This document shows positions 5,043 to 10,245 of a stretch of DNA of 10,245 nucleotides, piece after piece. Each line of letters opens with the position of its first letter. Position 1 is the first letter of the stretch. The notes under the pieces were generated by a model, which was given only the letters and a program-made list of their open reading frames with translations, was not told the DNA's origin and searched no databases. Origin of the DNA: QQUD01 sp039029915 (GTDB lineage Bacteria; Chloroflexota; Anaerolineae; Promineifilales; Promineifilaceae). A program made the position numbers and the translations under genes. Where the stretch lies: positions 1 to 10,245 of the forward strand of contig JBCCFD010000279.1 of the NCBI GenBank assembly GCA_039029915.1, given 5' to 3'.

Positions 5043-7786
5043 TGAAGAAAGGTCTAATTATCGCGGGGGTTATTGTGATTGCCCTCCTAGCTGGTGCTGG
5101 TGGCACCTTTGTCACCCTACGCAATCAAGAACAAACTCATTTTGAGGCGGCGCAGACTGCCTTCACCGATGGCAACTTTAATGAAGCCGTCTCACTTTAC
5201 AATCAAGCAATGTCAGTTCAGCCGGATGCGGTGCGTCAATACGACGAAGCGGCAATGGTGGGACGCACGCTGGCTCACTTTGGGGATGGCAACCACCAAG
5301 CAGCGATTGATGACGCCACGGCCGTTCTTGCCAGCAACCCAGCTGAACAAGCAAAAGTTGGCACGCTAGACAGGACGCCAAATGATATTCAATCTCGTCA
5401 AAATCTGCTTCAGCTGCGGGCCGATTCATACATCGCCACCAGCCAACATGAGCCAGCCATCGCTGATCTGACTCAACTTTTGGAAACAAACAGCGACAAT
5501 ATTGAGCTGCTTCAACATCGAGCCGCTGCGTATGAGGCGATGGGCAATATAGATTCCGCCCTCGCTGATGTGGAGGCCATAATTGCCCTCGACAGCACCC
5601 AGCTTGACGCTCAGCTTTGGCGATACACGACGCTAATCAATCGAGACGCTACAGAAGCAGAGTTACTCACTCAAGCAGAAGCAATTATGGCCGTTGATGG
5701 AACGATTGGCTTCCCATTTTTACTGCGTGGCCTTTTCCAGTTTGAGCAGCGTCATGATGATGCTGCGCTGGCTGACTTCGTATCAGCAGAAGCTGATGAA
5801 GCAACAAAAATGGACGCGCTTGCTTGGCAGGCGGTGATTCATCTCTTGAACGAACAGCAAAACGACGCCATCAGCAAGGCCAATCTTGCCTTGGATGCAG
5901 GGGAAAGCCACTTAGCAAACCTTGTCCTAGGGGCGATTGCGGCTCAAAACGGTGAGCTAGCTGGTGTTGAACAAATGAACACGGCCGTTTCTAACATCGA
6001 CATCGACACCTACCATTATGCGCTTTATCTTCGCGGTTTGACGCTCCTGCAAATGGGTGAAAGCGCGGCGGCGCTTTCAGATGCTGAACTGATCATTGCC
6101 ATCAAACCGCAGTGGGCCTGGGGGCACAGCTTGCGAGGCGAGGCTCATTTAGCCCGCTTAGAGCTGCCACAAGCCCAATTTTCATTCCAACAGGCGATTG
6201 ATTTTGCCCCTGAGTTTGGCGTGGCTTACGCTGGGCGAGGCGGCACCTATCTTGCCGAAGGGAATATTCCTGCTGCCCGCGCCGATTTAGACCAAGCCCT
6301 CAGCCTGCAGCCTACTTACCTCCCCGCTATCATTTGGCGAGCAGAAACGGCCGTTGCTGAAGAAAATCTTGATGAGGCTCTAGCTCAGCTTGAACAAGCG
6401 TTACAGCTTGTACCCGACAGCCCTTCTCTGCTTGCTTCAAAAGGTGAGATTTACTTAGCACAGGAAAATTGGGGACAGGCGATTGAAGATTTTACGGCCG
6501 TATTGCAAAGCGACAGCAACAACCAAAACGCACTTTCCGGCCGCGGAATCGCTTACTTTGAGCTATCTGAATATGATAATGCTATCAATGACCTTAGTGC
6601 CGCCATTGTCCAAGATGCTCAAAATGCCAATCTCATTTTGTTACGAGCAGAAGCCCACCTGCAGCTTGAAGATTTAGAGGCGGCCCTCCGCGACAGCAAT
6701 CGGGTTTTGCGTCTTGATGATAACCAACCGCTCCCTTATTTAGTCAAAGGATTGACCCTTATCGAAGAAGGGAACAACTTCCAAGCCGCTATCGAATTAA
6801 CCGAAGCTATTGATTTAGACCCCAATCTAGCCGAAGCGTACGCCGCCCGAGGCCGTGCCTACTTTAGGCTAGAAGATTATGACCGCGCTCGGGCTGATGC
6901 CAGCCGCGCCATCGAACTCAATCCTGACTTAGGCGAAGGGTATGTGGTGCAAGCCTTAATTCACACCTTTGATTTAGAGTGGCGCGAAGCGATTGACACA
7001 ATCGATCGGGCAGTAGAACTGTTGCCAGATGATATTTTGCCATACCAAACGCGCGGCATTATCTATTTGGACAGCGGCGATGCCAACTCTGCTTTAGATG
7101 ACTTTGATCAGGTCATCGCTTTAGATCCAGCTAATATTGATGGATATCTGCTCAAGGCGGCAGCGTATGATGAGTTAGCCCGTTACGATGACGCCATTGA
7201 GTCGCTCAATGAAGCGCTTGCGCTAGCAAATGAGCAGCAGGGTGAAAACGGCCGTATTGATGTCGCCGACGTCGAACTGGCTGAATCCACCATTGCTGAC
7301 CTAGAGCGCATCCCAGTTTTAGTTGATGACCGTCGCACATGGTCCGATAGCTACACCGGTTTTACAGTGACGTATCCTGGCGATTGGCGACAGTTTGTTG
7401 ACCCCGGGGCCGAGGCCCCAATCTTCATTTTAGGGCCCCTAGACAAAGATTACCGCTCAAACCTCAGCCTCGTCTTCTTGGAGTTTGATTTTAGACCAGA
7501 CTTAAATGATTTAGTCCGTTTTTACAACATCGATTCCAGTCAGTTTGATGATTTTGAGTTGATTACAGATGAGCGCATATCGGTAGACGGCCGTTCTGCG
7601 GTTCGCCGCATCTTTAGCTACACCGCATCTGATCAGCGCCTGCGGGACGTCTCTTTCACTATTACGCAGGTCTACATTGTCGACGGTGACCGCGCCATCA
7701 TTGTCACCGCCTTTAGCCGCTCCGAAGACGCAGAAAAATACAATCCAATTTTTGCCGATATCGTGAGCAGTCTTGACTTTGATTAA
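5042..7786 (+). CDS. Membrane-anchored TPR protein with C-terminal PsbP-like domain
   Basis: The 914-residue protein begins with a short basic start and one hydrophobic helix (about 4-24) with no lipobox, so it is probably an uncleaved anchor with the rest outside. About 20 tetratricopeptide repeats of 34 residues follow (about 33-750), with the usual pattern of Gly/Ala at position 8, Tyr at 11 and Pro near 32, for example AEAYAARGRAYFRLEDYDRA and the ALDPAN type ends. TPRs are protein-binding scaffolds. Residues about 762-914 form a PsbP-like domain starting SYTGFTVTYPGDW, the same type as in the upstream lipoprotein. The start overlaps the upstream stop by one base, and a G-rich Shine-Dalgarno (5029-5034) precedes it, which supports co-translation and perhaps a shared complex. 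The stop codon lies directly against the flank of the MITE-like element at 7790. The function is not established. Confidence 0.85.
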   Translation: MKKGLIIAGVIVIALLAGAGGTFVTLRNQEQTHFEAAQTAFTDGNFNEAVSLYNQAMSVQPDAVRQYDEAAMVGRTLAHFGDGNHQAAIDDATAVLASNPAEQAKVGTLDRTPNDIQSRQNLLQLRADSYIATSQHEPAIADLTQLLETNSDNIELLQHRAAAYEAMGNIDSALADVEAIIALDSTQLDAQLWRYTTLINRDATEAELLTQAEAIMAVDGTIGFPFLLRGLFQFEQRHDDAALADFVSAEADEATKMDALAWQAVIHLLNEQQNDAISKANLALDAGESHLANLVLGAIAAQNGELAGVEQMNTAVSNIDIDTYHYALYLRGLTLLQMGESAAALSDAELIIAIKPQWAWGHSLRGEAHLARLELPQAQFSFQQAIDFAPEFGVAYAGRGGTYLAEGNIPAARADLDQALSLQPTYLPAIIWRAETAVAEENLDEALAQLEQALQLVPDSPSLLASKGEIYLAQENWGQAIEDFTAVLQSDSNNQNALSGRGIAYFELSEYDNAINDLSAAIVQDAQNANLILLRAEAHLQLEDLEAALRDSNRVLRLDDNQPLPYLVKGLTLIEEGNNFQAAIELTEAIDLDPNLAEAYAARGRAYFRLEDYDRARADASRAIELNPDLGEGYVVQALIHTFDLEWREAIDTIDRAVELLPDDILPYQTRGIIYLDSGDANSALDDFDQVIALDPANIDGYLLKAAAYDELARYDDAIESLNEALALANEQQGENGRIDVADVELAESTIADLERIPVLVDDRRTWSDSYTGFTVTYPGDWRQFVDPGAEAPIFILGPLDKDYRSNLSLVFLEFDFRPDLNDLVRFYNIDSSQFDDFELITDERISVDGRSAVRRIFSYTASDQRLRDVSFTITQVYIVDGDRAIIVTAFSRSEDAEKYNPIFADIVSSLDFD

Positions 7787-7789
7787 CTA

Positions 7790-7897
7790 ACTGATGTTAC
7801 GCGGAAAAACCTCTGAGGTTTCTAAACAGACTGGCAATCACTAGCGTTTTTTTAAAAACCTCAGAGGTTTGCACCAGTGATACTGCGTAACGCCAGT
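7790..7897. mobile_element. MITE-like element, copy B (108 bp) with 5-bp flanking duplication
   Basis: The left end ACTGATGTTACGCGG (7790-7804) and the inverted right end ACTGGCGTTACGCAG (complement of 7883-7897) match at 12 of 15 positions. AACTA flanks the element on both sides (7785-7789 and 7898-7902), the expected mark of transposition with a 5-bp duplication. Inside, AAACCTCTGAGGTTT (7807-7821) and its exact reverse complement (7856-7870) can form a 15-bp stem, and the whole element can fold back. No protein is encoded. It sits right after the TAA stop of the TPR gene and may weaken read-through into the next gene. Confidence 0.65.
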
Positions 7898-7910
7898 AAC
7901 TAAATTTATT

Positions 7911-7916
7911 TATAAC
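7911..7916 (+). promoter_or_regulatory. Weak -10-like box before the TPR lipoprotein
   Basis: TATAAC has five of six -10 bases and lies about 95 nt before the start codon, just beyond the MITE-like element. The best -35 candidate, GTAACG (7887-7892), falls within the element's right terminal repeat with an 18-nt spacer and matches only three bases. If real, the promoter would be partly supplied by the element. Confidence 0.22.
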
Positions 7917-7919
7917 GCC

Positions 7920-7973
7920 CCCTTTGGAAGGTTTCTGCCTTGGTAATAGCCATTTGATGATCCTTCCAGAGGG
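7920..7973 (+). promoter_or_regulatory. Structured 5' leader hairpin upstream of the TPR lipoprotein gene
   Basis: CCCTTTGGAAGG (7920-7931) pairs with CCTTCCAGAGGG (7962-7973), giving a 12-bp stem with one G-U pair around a 30-nt loop. There is no T-run after it, so it is not a standard terminator. It lies 38 nt before the TTG start and could be a stabilising or regulatory leader structure. It matches no riboswitch class that I recognise. Confidence 0.4.
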
Positions 7974-8000
7974 TCCGAATCGCAGTTTGCAAGCCACTTT

Positions 8001-8014
8001 GGAGGATTATTTTG
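8001..8014 (+). promoter_or_regulatory. Shine-Dalgarno GGAGG fixing a TTG start
   Basis: GGAGG at 8001-8005 lies 6 nt before TTG at 8012-8014. The first codons after the TTG give the basic start and hydrophobic core of a lipoprotein signal peptide ending at Cys20. An ATG further in would remove that signal, so the TTG start is well supported. Confidence 0.85.
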
Positions 8015-10105
8015 AAAATCACGCTTAAACTTTTAGCCCTCCTGTTCCTCGCTATCGCCATGATTGGCTGTGGCAGCGAACCGGAACCCACACCAGTTCC
8101 CACTGAACCACCCCCTACGGAAACACCCGTTCCGACGGACACACCTACACCAGCACCGACGGACACACCCACACCTGTGCCGACTCCGACGACAATTCCT
8201 TCGCCAACACCTATTCCGGTTGAATCATTGATAGAAGAGGGGGATGCATTTTTGATTGAAAGCCAGTGGGATTCTGCCATTGAATCGTATCAGATGGCAA
8301 TTGATATTCACGACGCGCCTATTGCCTATGCGAAGCTTGGTTACTTGCACCAAGCCCTGCCTGAGCTTTACAAAGACGGACTGGCTTTGAATGAAACGGC
8401 CGTTGAGCTTGACCCCGAAAACGCAGAACTACTGGCTTATCTCGCCTGGGCACAAATGGGAAACAACCTGCTGGACGAAGCCGTCACATCTAGCGACCAG
8501 GCAATGGAATTAGATGCTGAAAACGCGTTTGTCTTATCAGTCGCATCAATCGCTTATTTAAACGTCAATCAATATGATCAAGCATTGGAGCTAGCGGAAA
8601 CGGCCGTTGATATCGATAGCGAAGACCCATTTGTCCAAATTAATCTCGCCTCCGTTTACTCTTCATTTAATCGATATGACGAAGCGATTGAAGCCTCAGG
8701 GAATGCCTATGCGGCTCAACCAAAATATGCACCATTTGTGCTGCGGCGCGCCGGTTTCTATGGGTTTATCGATGATACACGCACCGAGCAATTCTTGATC
8801 AACGATGTGCTTGAACTGGACGAAGATTACATTCCGGCGCTCAGCGATTTAGCTGATTACCATGCCGATGAAGAAGAGTATGAAGTGGCGCTTGAGGTTT
8901 GTGACCAAATCGTTGAGCTTCAGCCGGAGTTGCCGAATGGGTATACCTGTCGCGGCTTTGTTTATATCGAACGTGAGCTTTACGATGAAGCAACTGAAAA
9001 CTTTGATCTTGCGATTGACCGTGACGTTGAGGCGGCAGAAGGTTATTTTGGCCGCGGGCAGGTGATGCTCGACTTAGACGATTGTGAAGGCGCGCTGGGA
9101 GAAATGGAAAAAGCCTCTCAGCTACAGCCCTACAACGGTTTTATTCACGTTTTCATTGGCTTCTCCTATCTCTGTCTTGACGAAACGGCTGCGGCTATCG
9201 AAAGTTTCCAAACTGGGGTTTCGATGAATCCATTCAGTACGTTCTCCGCGATTGGCTTGGGAAATGCATACATGCGTGAAGAGCGATTCGAAGAAGCGGA
9301 AGAACAGTACAAAACGGCGGTTGCGCTTGACCAAGATACCAATGTTTTCCCCTATCTCAACTGGGCTGAATCATTAATTGAATTAGAGCGGTACGACGAG
9401 GCAGAAGACGCCCTTAATAAGGCACTCGAAATCGACAGTGAGGATATTGATGTTTATCTCTCTCTGGGCAACTTTTATCTTGATCGGGAGCAAAATTTCA
9501 CCGCCCAGGAGCAGTTTGAAAAAGCGCTGGAGCTTGATGAAGAAAATATTGATGCATTGATTGGCCTAGGGTTTGCTTTAGCCTTACAAGATCTATGCGG
9601 GCTGGCATTGCAATACTTTGACCAAGCGCGCGACCTTGACCCTGAAAACTTTGTCGCTAGCGATTTATACGATGAATGTTTACGCATTTGGCGCTATGAC
9701 AATCCGCCTGGCCCCGTGGGCGATATCATCGATGAAGGTACGGCCGCTTCTTTAGCAGCGGGTGCTGTGGCTGGGCGTTTAGGCATAGACGGCCGTTCCG
9801 TTATTGCTGAATTCCAAACGAGTGATGGAGATCGGATACTATTTGTAGGCTTTTTAGCAACCCAAGACCCCAACGCCAATCCAACTGAGTTCCAAAACGA
9901 ACTCAACGCCGTCATCTTCGCCGCCACCGATGCCTTTGTACGCACAGATTCAGCCCCACTGATCTTGGTTGCACAGGCCTTTGCTATCCAAGGGAATGAT
10001 GTCGTCCTTCTTGGCAGCAAAGCGGTTCACCGAACCGACTCCGTAGATTATTGGAACAGCTATCTCAGTGACGGTGGTTACATCAGCAAATTCTTCTCGC
10101 CATAG
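8012..10105 (+). CDS. TPR lipoprotein with unassigned C-terminal domain
   Basis: The 697-residue product starts at a TTG codon. It has a lipoprotein signal with Cys20 (MIGC, a slightly loose lipobox) and an acidic Thr/Pro linker (about 22-70) built of PTDTPTP-type repeats. About 14 tetratricopeptide repeats follow (about 72-555), for example YDEAEDALNKALEIDSED and AQEQFEKALELDEEN. Residues about 566-697 form a separate C-terminal domain that I do not recognise; it begins PVGDIIDEGTAASLAAG and contains a stretch around EFQTSDGDRILFVGFLAT. The protein should be tethered outside the cell membrane and act as a binding scaffold. It differs from the upstream TPR protein in anchor type and in lacking the PsbP-like domain. 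It may have its own promoter, since 225 nt with a MITE-like element separate it from the operon. A strong terminator follows the stop codon. Confidence 0.85.
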   Translation: MKITLKLLALLFLAIAMIGCGSEPEPTPVPTEPPPTETPVPTDTPTPAPTDTPTPVPTPTTIPSPTPIPVESLIEEGDAFLIESQWDSAIESYQMAIDIHDAPIAYAKLGYLHQALPELYKDGLALNETAVELDPENAELLAYLAWAQMGNNLLDEAVTSSDQAMELDAENAFVLSVASIAYLNVNQYDQALELAETAVDIDSEDPFVQINLASVYSSFNRYDEAIEASGNAYAAQPKYAPFVLRRAGFYGFIDDTRTEQFLINDVLELDEDYIPALSDLADYHADEEEYEVALEVCDQIVELQPELPNGYTCRGFVYIERELYDEATENFDLAIDRDVEAAEGYFGRGQVMLDLDDCEGALGEMEKASQLQPYNGFIHVFIGFSYLCLDETAAAIESFQTGVSMNPFSTFSAIGLGNAYMREERFEEAEEQYKTAVALDQDTNVFPYLNWAESLIELERYDEAEDALNKALEIDSEDIDVYLSLGNFYLDREQNFTAQEQFEKALELDEENIDALIGLGFALALQDLCGLALQYFDQARDLDPENFVASDLYDECLRIWRYDNPPGPVGDIIDEGTAASLAAGAVAGRLGIDGRSVIAEFQTSDGDRILFVGFLATQDPNANPTEFQNELNAVIFAATDAFVRTDSAPLILVAQAFAIQGNDVVLLGSKAVHRTDSVDYWNSYLSDGGYISKFFSP
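8132..8179 (+). repeat. 24-nt in-frame tandem repeat in the Thr/Pro linker
   Basis: CCGACGGACACACC occurs at 8132-8145 and again at 8156-8169, a 24-nt period that encodes two copies of PTDTPTPx. It looks like a linker that grows or shrinks by slippage, a usual source of length variation in such stalks. Confidence 0.7.
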
Positions 10106-10115
10106 TCAACAAATC

Positions 10116-10164
10116 AAAAAAAGGGGAGAGTAAGATGAAAACACATTTACTCTCCCCTTTTTTT
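10116..10164 (+). terminator. Strong intrinsic terminator after the TPR lipoprotein gene
   Basis: GGGGAGAGTAA (10123-10133) pairs perfectly with TTACTCTCCCC (10147-10157) around a 13-nt loop. A run of seven T (10158-10164) follows and seven A precede it (10116-10122 region), so it could work in both directions. It begins 11 nt after the stop codon. This is the best terminator in the window and marks the end of the plus-strand gene array. Confidence 0.85.
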
Positions 10165-10174
10165 GATTTGTTGA

Positions 10175-10245
10175 CTATGGCGAGAAGAATTTGCTGATGT
10201 AACCACCGTCACTGAGATAGCTGTTCCAATAATCTACGGAGTCGG
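10175..10245 (-). pseudogene. Inverted copy of the TPR lipoprotein C-terminus, cut by the window edge
   Basis: The minus strand reads the same final residues (ending YISKFFSP and a TAG stop) as the gene ending at 10105. It is the mirror of that gene within the inverted repeat. It could be the end of a second, convergent copy, but with no divergence visible it is more probably an artefact and should not be counted as a separate gene without further sequence. Confidence 0.35.

Larger units (their letters stand above)
574..9796. repeat. Dispersed palindromic octamer ACGGCCGT, 19 exact copies
   Basis: Exact copies start at 574, 727, 1589, 2567, 2639, 3054, 3435, 4176, 4493, 4572, 5318, 5981, 6347, 6494, 7248, 7587, 8396, 8600 and 9789. 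One-base variants include 1712, 1748, 2486 and 9740. The octamer is its own reverse complement. All exact copies lie inside genes: 13 encode Thr-Ala-Val, five encode Gly-Arg after Asn or Asp, and one encodes Arg-Pro, so all three phases are used and protein need does not explain it. The simple expectation at equal base frequencies is about 0.16 copies in this length. Confidence 0.9.
10035..10245. repeat. Perfect 99-bp inverted repeat ending at the window edge
   Basis: Positions 10035-10133 and 10147-10245 are exact reverse complements, checked base by base, around a 13-nt centre (10134-10146). The left arm holds the last 23 codons of the TPR lipoprotein gene, its stop codon and half of the terminator. 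The right arm therefore repeats that gene end on the opposite strand. Identity without a single change, and an end exactly at the window limit, suggest an assembly or fold-back artefact at the terminator hairpin, though a very recent inverted duplication is possible. Confidence 0.95.

Noticed and set aside
7797..8280. Two overlapping minus-strand frames across the MITE-like element and the leader of the TPR lipoprotein
   Set aside because: One reads through the element, the other mostly mirrors the Thr/Pro linker. Neither has a start site with a binding sequence or a family match.
5042..10105. The two TPR genes as recent tandem duplicates
   Set aside because: They differ in anchor type, repeat number, repeat sequence and C-terminal domain; similarity is at the level of the general TPR pattern.

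Overview
The window most resembles a chromosomal segment of a Chloroflexota bacterium, probably Anaerolineae-like. This is an inference from protein style: three of the four exported proteins have long Thr/Pro linkers (runs of TPTP, PTDTPTP, PTAT) behind a signal peptide or lipobox or before a membrane anchor, and large TPR proteins sit beside them. No rRNA, tRNA, CRISPR array or complete insertion sequence is visible. The window probably reaches a contig end on the right.

Layout. Positions 1-252 hold no gene but contain a 60-bp MITE-like element (114-173) and a degenerate heptanucleotide repeat (195-258), which is G-rich on the minus strand and runs into the 3' end of thyA. Thymidylate synthase (253-1047, minus) is the only housekeeping gene. 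A 316-bp divergent intergenic region (1048-1363) carries a weak thyA promoter, two terminator-like hairpins pointing rightward, a TATAAT box and a 10-bp palindrome. Four plus-strand genes for exported proteins follow: a membrane-anchored HExxH...E metalloprotease-like protein (1364-2809), a lipoprotein fusing a PsbP-like domain to an SBP_bac_5 peptide-binding domain (2883-5042), a membrane-anchored protein with about 20 TPRs and a C-terminal PsbP-like domain (5042-7786), and a TPR lipoprotein with an unassigned C-terminal domain (8012-10105). The first three look like an operon (gap of 73 nt, then a 1-nt overlap). The fourth is separated by a second, 108-bp MITE-like element and a structured leader. 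A strong intrinsic terminator closes the array and forms the centre of a perfect 99-bp inverted repeat that runs exactly to the window end.

How the genes may work together (inference). All four plus-strand products are predicted to act outside the cytoplasmic membrane. A surface peptidase, a peptide-binding lipoprotein and two TPR scaffolds would fit a peptide capture or processing assembly on the cell surface. No ABC permease or ATPase is present, so import from this locus is not shown.

The most striking genome-scale signal is the palindromic octamer ACGGCCGT. I count 19 exact copies, about 0.16 expected at equal base frequencies. They lie in all three codon phases, as HIP1 does in cyanobacteria.
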